Of a stretch of 64,000 nucleotides of DNA, positions 16,389 to 25,406 are shown one piece after another. The notes beneath the pieces were generated by a model. It did no database searches. It was not told the DNA's origin and saw nothing but the letters and a program-made list of their open reading frames with translations. Source of the DNA: Streptomyces cavernae (GTDB taxonomy: Bacteria; Actinomycetota; Actinomycetes; Streptomycetales; Streptomycetaceae). Each line of letters starts with the position of its first letter. Positions within the stretch are counted from its first letter, which is position 1. The translations under genes and the position numbers were made by a program. The DNA lies in contig NZ_RPDJ01000048.1 in assembly GCF_004023625.1 (NCBI RefSeq), positions 1-64,000 of the forward strand, given 5' to 3'.

Positions 16389-16499
16389 CTGTCAACAGGC
16401 CCGAACTTCCCTCAGGCCCACTCTGCGGAACCCGCGAAAGGACCTGACCCATGCGCCACGCGTTCACAGCAGACGGTACTGGCAGGAGAGAACAGCGAC

Positions 16500-16900
16500 A
16501 TGAAGTTCAACCCCTACTGGCCAGACACCGCTCCCCATGGTCGGGACCGGTCCCGACCGAGATCGGGGGAATGTACGTGCCTGTCGATCGGGTTCCGGCA
16601 GGCGGTTGCCCGCTACGGGTTCGACACCGCGGAGGCGTACCTGATCACCTACCACGACGCGGTCGACATCCTTGAGAAGCTCGTCGCCGAAGAGGGGATC
16701 GACTGTGACTTCGCCCGCACGGGCAAGCTGCTCCTGGCGTCCGAACCGGCCCACGTCGAAGGCCCGCGCAAGACGCACCGAGACCCGGCTCATCCCCCGG
16801 GGCGGGATCCACTCCGAGATCGGCTCCGACCGTTTCCATGGCGGAATGGTCGACGCCAAGAGCGCCGTGCTGCACGTTGACGGAGATCACCGCCAAGGAG
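16500..16900 (+). pseudogene. FAD-dependent amine/amino-acid oxidase (DAO type), decayed
   Basis: The frame starts MKFNPYWPDTAP, as in PuuB-like oxidases, then jumps to RQAVARYGFDTAEAYL and CDFARTGKLLLASEPAH, skipping the N-terminal GxGxxG FAD-binding region. Further on, TRLIPRGGIHSEIGSDRFHG and DAKSAVLHV continue in a different frame. A deletion and at least one frameshift make it non-functional. It diverges from the PLP-enzyme gene across the GTCGAC operators. Confidence 0.7.
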
Positions 16901-17069
16901 GAGTACTTGTCCCGCCAAACCGCCCGGTCGGTGTGCTCGGTGCCTGTCCTTCTCTCCACATCGCTATGGGGACCGCCTGGGTGTCGAAGAGACCCTGGCC
17001 ACCGGGGTGGAGGTGGTGGTCTTTGCGGTCACGGTGGACTGGACGGGGAAGTGACGATGGCGGCGCTGC
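16901..17069 (+). other. Unrecognised coding-like tail
   Basis: From about 16960 one frame reads RYGDRLGVEETLATGVEVVV and ends TVDWTGK at 17054, with coding-like codon use. It may be the tail of the broken oxidase or of another lost gene. No family recognised. Confidence 0.3.
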
Positions 17070-17531
17070 TCACACCGATGGCGTGGTACGCCGTTTTCTT
17101 CGCGGACGGTTGACGATGCTGGACAGGGTGAGGGCGGTGACCGTGTCCCGTACGCCGGGCATCTGGGCGATGTTCTCCCGGACGACTCGTACGCGTTCCA
17201 GCGAGGCTGCCTCCAGGCGCACCATGATGTCGAAGTCGCCATTGAGGACCTCGCAGATGACGACCTCCGGAATGCTCTTGAGTGCCGCCAGGACGTCGCC
17301 TCCGCGCATGCGGTCCTGGCGGTGGACGAGGACGAGCGCCGAGACGACATTGCCGGTGTCCTCGCCCGGACGGACGATGGTGTAGCCGGCGATGTGGTCC
17401 TGCCGCTCCAGCCGTTCGATGCGCCGGCGCACCGCATTACGGGAGAGCAGCACCCTGCTGGCCAGCTCCGAGTGCGAGAGGCGGGCGTTGCGGGTCAGCT
17501 CGGCGATGATCTTCTCGTCGATGGCGTCCAC
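17070..17531 (-). CDS. Lrp/AsnC-family transcriptional regulator
   Basis: 153 residues. The N-terminal AsnC helix-turn-helix reads LTRNARLSHSELASRVLLSR, followed by the linker GYTIVRPGEDTG and the RAM ligand-binding domain (VVICEVLNGDFDIMVRLEAA). Such proteins sense amino acids and form octamers. The tail is basic (NRPRRKRRTTP), unusual for the family. It lies between the broken FAD oxidase and the aldehyde dehydrogenase gene and probably senses a substrate or intermediate of the cluster; targets are unknown. Confidence 0.88.
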   Translation of the reverse strand: MDAIDEKIIAELTRNARLSHSELASRVLLSRNAVRRRIERLERQDHIAGYTIVRPGEDTGNVVSALVLVHRQDRMRGGDVLAALKSIPEVVICEVLNGDFDIMVRLEAASLERVRVVRENIAQMPGVRDTVTALTLSSIVNRPRRKRRTTPSV

Positions 17532-17941
17532 GGCCGACCGTCTCCCTCGTCAAGTCGGTGGAGATGGCACCATGGCACTCGGATCACGGGTGCCATGGGG
17601 GGCTGCGGAGCACGGTGCGGTGCCGGTGAGGAAGAATCCAGACTCCCCACCGGGCTGCCGTGGCTGCTTGACGTCCCAGACGCTCTGCCCCGCCAACTGC
17701 TGGATGTCCCTTTGCTGTCGGTGACCAGGAACTGAGAGGCAGGCGCCGACGGCAGGAACTGCTTCACACCGCCGTCCTGTCGAAGATCCGCCCGGGCGGC
17801 CAGGCTGGCGACATCAAGGCCGTCGGAGACTGGCGGCCACCCTTGACCGGGCCGCTGGTGGACGTCGCGGAATGGACCCTCACCCCGGGTCACGGCGTTG
17901 CCCTGCACGACGGGGGGAGAGGTCCGCTAGTGTCGGCTTGC
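17532..17941. other. 410-base gap with possible gene debris
   Basis: No intact gene. On the plus strand about 17745-17930 a frame reads RRQELLHTAVLSKIRPGGQ and GDIKAVGDWRPP, which looks once-coding but has no start and no recognisable family. Confidence 0.3.
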
Positions 17942-19426
17942 TCAGCTGTGAAAGCCGGGCAGTGACAGGTACTTGAGCTGCTGGTACTCGTGGAGGCCTT
18001 CCGGCCCGCCCTCACGACCCAGGCCGGACTGCTTGACCCCGCCGAAGGGCGCCGCGACCTCAGAAACCAGGCCCCGGTTGATACCGACCATTCCGGCCTC
18101 CAGCCGGGCAGCGACCCGACGGGCGCGGTCGATGTGGGACGTCATCACGTACGACGCGAGCCCGTGCTCGGTGTCGTTGGCCACCGCTATGGCCTCGGCC
18201 TCGGTGGAGAACCGGTGGATGGCGGCCACAGGTCCGAAGACCTCCTCGTGCATGATCGCGGCGTCGACGGGGACGTGGTCCAGCACGGTCGGGGCGGCAT
18301 AGTGACCCGGCCCGGCAGGGATGTCCGCCTGGGCGACGACGAGGGCACCACGGTCCACGGCGTCCTCTACGAGGTGGTGGACTTTGTCCACCGCACGGTG
18401 GTCGGCCAGCGGGCCGAGCTCGGTGTCCTCCCGGTCCGGGGCACCCACGCGGATGGCGGCGATCTGTTCGCCCAGCGCGGCGGCGAACGCGTCGGCGATT
18501 CCCTCCTGGACCAGGAACCGGTTGGCACCGACACAGGACTGGCCGCCCAGCCGCATCTTCGCGATCATCGCTTCGCGGACCGCGAGGTCGAGGTCGGCGT
18601 CGTCGAAGACCAGGAACGGCGCGTTGCCGCCCAGCTCCATCGAGGTGCGCAGCACCCGCGCACCACTCTGCAGCAGCAGCAGCCTGCCGACCGGAGTAGA
18701 GCCGGTGAAGGACAGCTTGCGCAGCCGGGAATCGGTCAGCAGCGTCGTGCTGACCGCTGCCGCGTCGCTGCTGGTGATCACGGTCAGGACACCGGGGGGC
18801 GCGCCCGCCTCACGCGCCAGCTCGCCCAGCACCAGGGAGGACAGCGGGGTGAGAGCGGCCGGTTTGAGCACGGCGGTGCAGCCGGCGGCGAGGGCTGCGG
18901 CGGCCTTGCGGGCGGCCATGGCCAGCGGCACGTTCCATGGGGTGATGAGCAGGCAGGGTCCGACCGGTTCGGCGACGGTGACGATGTGACTCCTCCCGTC
19001 CGGGGAAGGGGTGCTGCGTCCGGGCGGACGGACCGCCTCCTCCGCGTACCAGCGGAAATAGGCTGCGGCGTAGTCGACCTCGCCCCGGGCTTCTCTGATC
19101 GTTTTGCCGATCTCCAGGGTGATGATCCGGGCCAGACGCTCACGGTGCTCGATCAGGGAGTCGGTGAGCCGGTGCAGGACGGCCGCCCGGTCCCGCGGGC
19201 TAGTGAGGGCCCACTGGTCGGCGGCCGCGGCCGCCGCGTCCAGTGCCTTCACCGCGTCTTCAGCGCCGCAGTCGGCCACGGTGGCGATGACTACCTCGGT
19301 TGCGGGGTTGCGCACCTCGAAGGTGCGACCTCCGGTGGCGGGTTGCCAGTCGTGGGCGAGGAAGCCACGGGGGACGGATTCCAGGACTTCCGACTCCCAT
19401 GAGGGAGCGGTGAGGGTGTCAGTCAT
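17942..19426 (-). CDS. NAD(P)-dependent aldehyde dehydrogenase, succinate-semialdehyde dehydrogenase-like
   Basis: 494 residues, full length for the ALDH family. Landmarks: PWNVP (Asn165), Lys188 in VLKPA, the NAD-binding FTGSTPVG (240-247), the general base Glu264 in MELGG and the nucleophile Cys298 in GGQSC. FTGSTPVGRLL and the C-terminal FGGVKQSGLGREGG are typical of GabD-type enzymes. In this cluster it would oxidise the semialdehyde made by the kinase/phospholyase pair or by the amine oxidases (for example aminoadipate or succinate semialdehyde). It lies 61 bases after the last ABC permease gene and ends the long minus-strand operon. Confidence 0.88.
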   Translation of the reverse strand: MTDTLTAPSWESEVLESVPRGFLAHDWQPATGGRTFEVRNPATEVVIATVADCGAEDAVKALDAAAAAADQWALTSPRDRAAVLHRLTDSLIEHRERLARIITLEIGKTIREARGEVDYAAAYFRWYAEEAVRPPGRSTPSPDGRSHIVTVAEPVGPCLLITPWNVPLAMAARKAAAALAAGCTAVLKPAALTPLSSLVLGELAREAGAPPGVLTVITSSDAAAVSTTLLTDSRLRKLSFTGSTPVGRLLLLQSGARVLRTSMELGGNAPFLVFDDADLDLAVREAMIAKMRLGGQSCVGANRFLVQEGIADAFAAALGEQIAAIRVGAPDREDTELGPLADHRAVDKVHHLVEDAVDRGALVVAQADIPAGPGHYAAPTVLDHVPVDAAIMHEEVFGPVAAIHRFSTEAEAIAVANDTEHGLASYVMTSHIDRARRVAARLEAGMVGINRGLVSEVAAPFGGVKQSGLGREGGPEGLHEYQQLKYLSLPGFHS

Positions 19427-19487
19427 GCGCGTGGCTCTTTCGCTGATCGAAGGCTGGTGTGGTTGAGGGAGCCCGATCGGTGGGTGG

Positions 19488-20354
19488 TCATACGGCCTCG
19501 CCTCCGGGGTTGGCGACGCCGACGGTGTTCTCGACCGAGAGCAGGGATTCCTGGCGTCCGGAGCCGAGCCAGCGGACCAGGGCGACGAGGCCGAGGGCGA
19601 GGATGGCGAAGGCGGTGAGCAGCGCGCTGACCGCGGTCACGCTGGGGTCGATCTCGAAGGTGAGGGAGTTGTAGACCCGCACCGGCAGGGTGACGGTGTC
19701 GACGGAGGAGAGGAACTGGGAGATGTAGAACTCGTCGAAGCTGGTGATGAAGGAGAAGATCGCCGCCGCGATCATTCCCGGCGCGGCGAGGGGGAAGGTG
19801 ATGCGCCGGGCGATCGTCAGCCGGCCGGCGCCCATGCTGGCCGCGGCGTCCTCGAGGCGTTCGTCGATGCCGCGCAGGGTCGCGATGAGGATGAGCACCG
19901 CGATCGGTGAGGCGAGCACGGTGTGGCCGAGCGCGATGGCGATCGGGCTGCCCAGCATCGCGGCGGGCTCGAAGAGCAGGAACAGCCCGAGCGCGGTGAC
20001 GATCTGCGGGATGACCAGCGGCCCCAGCACCAGGGCGTAGACCGCTGAGCGCAGCGGGAGTTCACTGCGGGTCAGGGCGGTCGCCGCGGTCACCCCGATG
20101 ATCAGGGAGAACACGGTGCTCAGGGCGGCGACCAGGGCGGACAGGGACATGGCGGCCGGCCACTTGCTGCCGTCGGCGAACAGGGCCTTGTACCAGTTCA
20201 GCGTCCACGTCTCGGGCGGGAAGGCCGCGAAGGCGTTGTTGCTGAAGGAGGTGACGAGGATGACGACGATCGGCAGCGCCAGGAACAGCAGGATGAGGGT
20301 GGCGATGGCGGTCAGGGCGATCCGGCCGGTGAGGGTCTTGCGCAGCTCCATCAT
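19488..20354 (-). CDS. ABC transporter permease, polyamine (PotC) type
   Basis: 288 residues with six predicted membrane helices and the EAA loop LEDAAASMGAGRLTIARR that contacts the ATPase. PotC-like placement and sequence suggest uptake of a cationic amine or amino acid. Its ATG overlaps the stop of the upstream permease by 4 bases (ATGA), so translation is coupled. Confidence 0.9.
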   Translation of the reverse strand: MMELRKTLTGRIALTAIATLILLFLALPIVVILVTSFSNNAFAAFPPETWTLNWYKALFADGSKWPAAMSLSALVAALSTVFSLIIGVTAATALTRSELPLRSAVYALVLGPLVIPQIVTALGLFLLFEPAAMLGSPIAIALGHTVLASPIAVLILIATLRGIDERLEDAAASMGAGRLTIARRITFPLAAPGMIAAAIFSFITSFDEFYISQFLSSVDTVTLPVRVYNSLTFEIDPSVTAVSALLTAFAILALGLVALVRWLGSGRQESLLSVENTVGVANPGGEAV

Positions 20355-21247
20355 GATCCGTTCCTCCTCCTACGGCTGGCGCCCAGGGAGCTGACAACCT
20401 TCACCAGGAGCAGTCCGGCCAGGGTGAGGACCAGAAGGATCACGCCCTGTGCGGCGGCTCCGTTCCACTGGTTTTCCTTGGTGACCTGTTGGTTGATGAG
20501 GGTGGCGATCATCGTCTGGTTGGGTCCGCCCATCAGGGCGGGGGTGATGTAGTAGCCCAGCGAGAGGATGAAGCTCAGCAGCCCGGCACTGGCCAGACCC
20601 GGCGCGACCAGCGGCAAATACACCCGCCGGAAGATCGTCACCCGGCCCGCGCCCATACTCGCGGCGGCCGCCAGCAGCCGGCGGTCCACACCGCGCATCA
20701 CGCCGTACAGCAGCAGCACGGTGTAGGGGAGCATCATCGAGGTCGTTCCGATGACCACACCGAGCTCGTTGTAGAGCAGTTGGAACGGCGCGCCGGGGAC
20801 CGACATGGCGGTCAGGCTCTCGTTCACCAGGCCCTTGTCGCCGAGCATGATGATCCAGCCGTAGGTGCGTACCAACGCGGAGACGAAGTGCGGGACGACC
20901 ACGACCAGCATGGCCAGGCCGGCGAGTATGGGCTTGAGCCGGGTGATCGCCTGGGCCAGGACGAACCCGAACACCAGGCTCAGCACGGCCGTCTCGGCGG
21001 AGATCCTGAGCGTGGTCAACAGCACCGACAGGTTGACCCCGGTCAGCGCGTCGGCGTACCAGTGCAGCGTGAACGATCCGTCGGCGTCCTTCAGGCTCAG
21101 TAGCAGCGTGGAGAAGATCGGGTAGACGAACAGCACCAGCAGATACACGACGACCGGCAACGCGTACAGGATCCCGACCCGCGTCTTGCGTGACGCCAGG
21201 AGCTTGCGCGGGCGGGCGGGAGTCCCCGCGGTGAGGGTGGCGGCCAT
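20351..21247 (-). CDS. ABC transporter permease, polyamine (PotB) type
   Basis: 298 residues, six membrane helices and the EAA loop LLAAAASMGAGRVTIFRR. The segment between helices 1 and 2 forms the periplasmic entry region typical of PotB. It starts 3 bases after the ATPase stop and overlaps the next permease, forming a tight importer operon. Confidence 0.9.
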   Translation of the reverse strand: MAATLTAGTPARPRKLLASRKTRVGILYALPVVVYLLVLFVYPIFSTLLLSLKDADGSFTLHWYADALTGVNLSVLLTTLRISAETAVLSLVFGFVLAQAITRLKPILAGLAMLVVVVPHFVSALVRTYGWIIMLGDKGLVNESLTAMSVPGAPFQLLYNELGVVIGTTSMMLPYTVLLLYGVMRGVDRRLLAAAASMGAGRVTIFRRVYLPLVAPGLASAGLLSFILSLGYYITPALMGGPNQTMIATLINQQVTKENQWNGAAAQGVILLVLTLAGLLLVKVVSSLGASRRRRNGS

Positions 21248-21250
21248 GAC

Positions 21251-22390
21251 TCACCCGCCCTGTTCGACGGGGAAGAGGTTCACGTCGTCCGCATCAACGG
21301 TGATCCCGACCCGCTCGCCGGCCACGGGGCCGCGTCCGGCGGGTACCTCCAGGCGCAGCAGCGGCCCGTCACCGCCGTCGACCCGTACACCCGCGCGCAC
21401 CAGCGTGCCCACATAGGTGGCGGTTTCTACGGTGCCGGTACAGAACCCGTCGTCGCTGGCTGAGGCCCGCAGCCGGCCCGGCTGGACGGCGACCTTGACC
21501 TCGGTGCCGGGGGCGAGCTGGTGGCGGCGCGCCTTGATCAGGCCGCCACTGGCATCCAGGCGGACCAGGGTGTGTTCGCCGTCGTGCTTGTCGATACGGC
21601 CGGGCAGGAAGTTGGCCGCGCCGAGGAAGTCCGCGACGAAGGGGGTCTTGGGCCGTTCGAACAGCTCCCTCGGGGTGTCGAACTGCTCGATCAGGCCGTT
21701 GCGCATCACCGCGATGCGGTCGGACATGACCAGCGCTTCTTCCTGATCGTGCGTCACATAGATGACGGTCAGGCCGAGTTCCTGCTGGATGGTCTTGATC
21801 TCGACCTGGAGCTGGTCGCGCAGCTTCTTGTCCAGGGCGCCGAGCGGTTCGTCCATGAGGATGACCGGCGGGCGGTAGACCAGCGCCCGGCACAGGGCGA
21901 CCCGCTGCTGCTGGCCGCCGGACAGCTCGCGCGGCTTGCGGCCGCCGAACCCGGACAGGCCGGCGATCTCCAGCGTCTCCCCGACCCGCTTGCGGATCTC
22001 GTCCTTGCCCACTCCGCGCAGGGTGAGCGGGAAGGCGACGTTTTCCCGCACCGTCATGTGCGGGAAGAGCAGGTACTGCTGGAAGACGAAGCCCAGGCCC
22101 CGCTTCTGCGGCGCGAGGCGGGTGACGTCGCGGCCGCCGACGGTGATGGTGCCGGAGTCGGGTTCGCAGAACCCGGCGATCATCATCAGCGTCGTGGTCT
22201 TGCCCGACCCCGAGGAGCCGAGGAAGGTGACGAACTCCCCGGCCGCGATCTCCATGGACGCCTCGTCGACGGCGACGACGTCGCCGTAGGTCTTGCGCAG
22301 GGCCACTACCGACAGCGCTTTGCCGGTCGCGGTGGCCGGCGTGACGCCGGCCACCTTGACAGACGGTGTGGCAACACCGAATTCAGCCAC
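21251..22390 (-). CDS. ABC transporter ATP-binding protein, spermidine/putrescine (PotA) type
   Basis: 379 residues. Walker A GSSGSGKT (58-65), signature LSGGQQQR, Walker B VILMDEP with the following LGALD, and the switch His in YVTHDQEEAL. The C-terminal third is the TOBE regulatory domain found in PotA-like subunits. It energises the importer from the cytoplasmic side. Its start overlaps the stop of the binding-protein gene by 8 bases. Confidence 0.92.
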   Translation of the reverse strand: MAEFGVATPSVKVAGVTPATATGKALSVVALRKTYGDVVAVDEASMEIAAGEFVTFLGSSGSGKTTTLMMIAGFCEPDSGTITVGGRDVTRLAPQKRGLGFVFQQYLLFPHMTVRENVAFPLTLRGVGKDEIRKRVGETLEIAGLSGFGGRKPRELSGGQQQRVALCRALVYRPPVILMDEPLGALDKKLRDQLQVEIKTIQQELGLTVIYVTHDQEEALVMSDRIAVMRNGLIEQFDTPRELFERPKTPFVADFLGAANFLPGRIDKHDGEHTLVRLDASGGLIKARRHQLAPGTEVKVAVQPGRLRASASDDGFCTGTVETATYVGTLVRAGVRVDGGDGPLLRLEVPAGRGPVAGERVGITVDADDVNLFPVEQGG

Positions 22391-23489
22391 GAGCCCACTC
22401 CAGCCAGCGCTTGGTGACGGCCGCTTCGTTCTTCAGCCACCAGTCGACGTCCGCATCGAAGCCCTTGTCGTAGTACTTCGGCGCACCCGCGGACGCGTTG
22501 CGCTGTTCCTCGGTGAGCTTGGCGTAGGCCACGGGCGAGGACGGGTTCGACGGGAAGAACTTGACCAGGTTGGCCTGGCTCTCCGCCCGCAGGGAGAAGT
22601 CCATGAGCTGGTAGGCGTTGTCCACGTTGGCCGCGCCCTTGGCGATGGCATAGCCCGAGAACTGGCGGCGCATACCGTTCAGCTGCCTGGTGACCGGGAC
22701 GCCCTGCTTCTCCAGGTCGGCGAGTCGGCCGTCCCAGACGGTGGACATCGTGACCTCCTGGCGGCTGAGCAGCACACCGGGCAGCGGGCCGCTGTCCCAG
22801 AACTTCTTGATGTCGCCTCGCAGTCGGGTCAGCACCTTGAAGGCGCGGTCCACGTCGAGCGGGTACAGCTTGTCCATCGGGACGCCGTCGGCCAGCAGCG
22901 CGAACTCCAGCTCCGGCAGGTCACCGTCCGGGTGGACCATCGCGCGGCTGCCCTTGAACGCCTTGGTGTCCCAGAAGTCCGCCCACGACTCCGGCTTCTT
23001 ACCCCCGAACGCGTCCGTGCGGTACCCGATGCACTGACCGTAAAAGGCATGGCCGACGGCATACTCGGTGATCTGGGCCTCGGGGATCTTCGCGCTCTTC
23101 ACGCTCTTGACCCGGTCGAGGTCCAGCGCCTCCAGCGCGTCCTGCTTGACGTACTTGGTGTGCGACATCATCGAGTTGTTGATGAGGTCGCACTGCGGGC
23201 GGCCCTGCTTGATCTGGGCCAGCAGCGGGGCGTCGTCCAGGTTCAGCACCTTGACCTGGATGCCGGTCTCCTGGGTGAACGGCGTGTAGATCGCCTTCTG
23301 CAGAGCCGCGCCGTAAGAGCCACCGCTGTCACGGACGACCACCGTCTTACTGCCGCCCTTGCCACCACTCCCACCGGCCGTCCGGCTGGAGCCGGTACCG
23401 CAGGCGGAGAGGGAAGGAAGAGCGGCGAGGGCGGCCAGGCCGCCTGCTCCGCGCAGGAGCGCTCTACGACCGATCTGGGCATCACTCAT
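22383..23489 (-). CDS. ABC transporter extracellular solute-binding lipoprotein, PotD type
   Basis: 368 residues. ATG 23489 is chosen because GAGGAG lies 7 bases upstream; the alternative ATG 15 bases earlier has none. The signal contains twin arginines (IGRRALLRGAGG) and a lipobox (LPSLSAC), so the protein is probably Tat-exported and lipid-anchored. The mature part matches polyamine/opine-type binding proteins (SBP_bac_8: GGSYGAALQKAIYTPFTQET). The ligand is probably a small amine or amino acid feeding the cluster's enzymes. The 415 bases upstream may carry a separate promoter. Confidence 0.88.
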   Translation of the reverse strand: MSDAQIGRRALLRGAGGLAALAALPSLSACGTGSSRTAGGSGGKGGSKTVVVRDSGGSYGAALQKAIYTPFTQETGIQVKVLNLDDAPLLAQIKQGRPQCDLINNSMMSHTKYVKQDALEALDLDRVKSVKSAKIPEAQITEYAVGHAFYGQCIGYRTDAFGGKKPESWADFWDTKAFKGSRAMVHPDGDLPELEFALLADGVPMDKLYPLDVDRAFKVLTRLRGDIKKFWDSGPLPGVLLSRQEVTMSTVWDGRLADLEKQGVPVTRQLNGMRRQFSGYAIAKGAANVDNAYQLMDFSLRAESQANLVKFFPSNPSSPVAYAKLTEEQRNASAGAPKYYDKGFDADVDWWLKNEAAVTKRWLEWARG

Positions 23490-23904
23490 GGCAATACTCC
23501 TCATCTGGGGACGCGTGGAACCAGCTGTGCGGGGGCTTTACCTCGCGGGTGGGGGTTGGTGCAGGGCGGCGAACGCGGACAGAGCATCGCCCGCTTGCGT
23601 TGCCGATCGCCGTTTGGGGCGCGTGTTCGTCGTGGATCGAAGTCCCCGACGGCCTTGTCGCCGGAGCGACGTCACCTGGGTGACCGGGTGGGTGGCAGTG
23701 GGGAAACTGGAGCCGGGACAGGGGGTGACCAGCGGAGTGGGGGTGGTCCTCAGCAGAGCCGGAGCATGAGGGCTCTGGTGAGGGATGAAGCAGATCCTGG
23801 CCTGCGGCTGAGGGACGGGCCGAGCGGTCCATCGTCCCCGGCGACGTTGCTCAGCAGGTGGCTTCGCGTAGGCCCCGGAAGGCGATCGGGGCCGGGCATC
23901 GGCA
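23490..23904. other. 415-base gap without a recognisable gene
   Basis: Short frames here show no coding signature. It probably holds leader or promoter sequence for the binding-protein gene. No GTCGAC operator motif was seen. Confidence 0.5.
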
Positions 23905-24258
23905 TCACGTCACGGTCACGTAGATCTTGCGCACGGTTTCGATGGTCTTCCAGACGCCGACGTAGCCCGGCTTCATGACGAAGCTGTCGCCGGCCTTGTA
24001 GATCACCGGCTTGCCGCCTTCGGGTGTGAGTTCGACGATGCCGGAGAGGATGTGGCAGAACTCGAAGGTCTCGCCCTTGATCGAGCGCATCTCGCCGGGC
24101 GTCGCTTCCCAGACGCCCGTATGGATCGACTCCCCACGGGCGACGTCCTGGGACCAGGTCCGGAAGGTGGGATCGCCGGAGATCAGGCGTTCCGGGAGCA
24201 GGCCGGATTCTCGCGGCGCGAAGGAGGGATCGGTGTCGATGGCCTTCAGGAGCGACAT
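23905..24258 (-). CDS. Cupin-domain protein (DUF861/EutQ-like)
   Basis: 117 residues forming one cupin barrel: HTGVWEATPGEMRSIKGETF, then EFCHILSGIVELTPEGG and AGDSFVMKPGYVGVWKTIET. This matches the Cupin_3 (DUF861) group that includes EutQ- and ureidoglycine-associated proteins. One cupin His is kept in FCHILSG, but the usual second metal ligand set is reduced, so metal binding is uncertain. ATG 24258 follows AAGGAAAG. Its place among amine-catabolic enzymes suggests a lyase, isomerase or accessory role. Confidence 0.85.
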   Translation of the reverse strand: MSLLKAIDTDPSFAPRESGLLPERLISGDPTFRTWSQDVARGESIHTGVWEATPGEMRSIKGETFEFCHILSGIVELTPEGGKPVIYKAGDSFVMKPGYVGVWKTIETVRKIYVTVT

Positions 24259-24589
24259 GTCTTTCCTTGTTGTGCTGGTGAGGTTGGTGGCCGTGGCCAC
24301 GGTGGATGAGCCGTTGCCAAGCGGTGTCTGGCGCGCACTCGCGGGCGTGGCCCTTCCCGATATGCGGAGGCCGACGACGCGTCGCGGCTGTGCCGGCGGG
24401 TCCGGGTGGCTCGGATGCGGTTGTCGGCACGGGCGCACTGTGGGTGGCACCGTTCGAGTGCGGAGCATGGGGGACGCGCTCGACGCGTGTTCGACAGTTC
24501 ATGCCGCAATCGGCAGTTGCTCAAGGCAGAAGGTGAGAGGAGAGCGGGTCGTTCAGCCCATTGCCGGTGGTTGAGCCCAGCAGGGGTGT
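24259..24589. other. 331-base gap within the minus-strand operon
   Basis: No gene recognised. The palindrome GTGGCCGTGGCCAC near 24288-24301 could form a short hairpin. The gap may hold an internal promoter for the cupin gene. Confidence 0.4.
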
Positions 24590-25324
24590 TCAGGAAGCGG
24601 TGTACCCGCCGTCGACGGTCAGGACCGATCCGGTCACGTACGACGACTCCGACGATGCGAAGAAGAGCACCGCGTCGGCGACCTCTTCGGGGGTGGCGAG
24701 GCGTTGGAGCGGGATCGTGCTCTCGCGCTGGCGGCGGTAGGCCTCGGGGTCGGGCCTGCGCTGGAACGCCGCTTCGATGACCGGGGTGGCGGTCAGGCCC
24801 GGAGCGACGACGTTGACGCGGATGTTGCGCGGGGCCCATTCGATCGCCGCGCCCTTGGCGAGCATGATGAGGCCCCCCTTGGCGGCGGAATACAGGACCT
24901 GCCCTGCCATGCCGACCATGCCCAGCCGTGAACTGACGCAGACGAACGAGCCACCGGCCCCGGGCATCAGCGGCGCGAAGTGCTTCATCACCAGGAACGC
25001 GCTGAGCAGGTTGCTCTCCAGCACGTTCCTCGCGTCGTCGCAGGCCATCTCGGTGAGCGGACCGTCGGCCTGCAGGCCGTGGTTGAGGACGACGACGTCA
25101 ACGGCGCCGAAGGACTCCGCTGCCTGCTTGGCCAGGTGCTCGACGAACGCCTCGTCGTTGAGGTCTCCGGGAACGTACAGGTCGTCGGGCTGAGCGCTGT
25201 CGAGCCGCTCCCTGCGGCCGGTGAGCAGCAGCCGCCCACCCTCCCGGCGGAAGTGGGAACTCACCGCCTGCCCTATGCCACTGCTGGCGCCTGTCACCAG
25301 GGCCGTGACGTTCTCGAGTCTCAT
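24590..25324 (-). CDS. Short-chain dehydrogenase/reductase (SDR)
   Basis: 244 residues, classical SDR: cofactor motif TGASSGIG (11-18), structural NHG (81-83), catalytic Ser near 131 (VSSR) and Tyr145-x3-Lys149 (YSAAK). It ends GSVLTVDGGYTAS. The Arg-rich TGRRER after strand 2 suggests NADP(H). ATG 25324 has GAGGAG upstream; longer readings are unsupported. It follows the PLP enzyme gene by 82 bases. A C-terminal scrap of a close relative lies at 34084-34253 after the second ridA. Confidence 0.9.
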   Translation of the reverse strand: MRLENVTALVTGASSGIGQAVSSHFRREGGRLLLTGRRERLDSAQPDDLYVPGDLNDEAFVEHLAKQAAESFGAVDVVVLNHGLQADGPLTEMACDDARNVLESNLLSAFLVMKHFAPLMPGAGGSFVCVSSRLGMVGMAGQVLYSAAKGGLIMLAKGAAIEWAPRNIRVNVVAPGLTATPVIEAAFQRRPDPEAYRRQRESTIPLQRLATPEEVADAVLFFASSESSYVTGSVLTVDGGYTAS

Positions 25325-25406
25325 GTCAGGCACTCCTCTTATGGGGGAGGTCGGTCGTCGGGTTGCGGTTGCGGTACGGGCCACGGGGGCTTGTCCCTGA
25401 GGCCGG

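Noticed and set aside
17990..19402. 470-codon plus-strand open frame over the aldehyde dehydrogenase
   Set aside because: Antisense shadow; all catalytic residues of the dehydrogenase are on the minus strand.
22293..23978. 561-codon plus-strand open frame over the ABC ATPase/binding-protein genes
   Set aside because: Antisense to two well-supported genes; low-complexity translation without motifs.
23490..24589. Riboswitch or attenuator in the gaps of the catabolic operon
   Set aside because: Only a short simple palindrome was seen; no recognisable aptamer or leader peptide.
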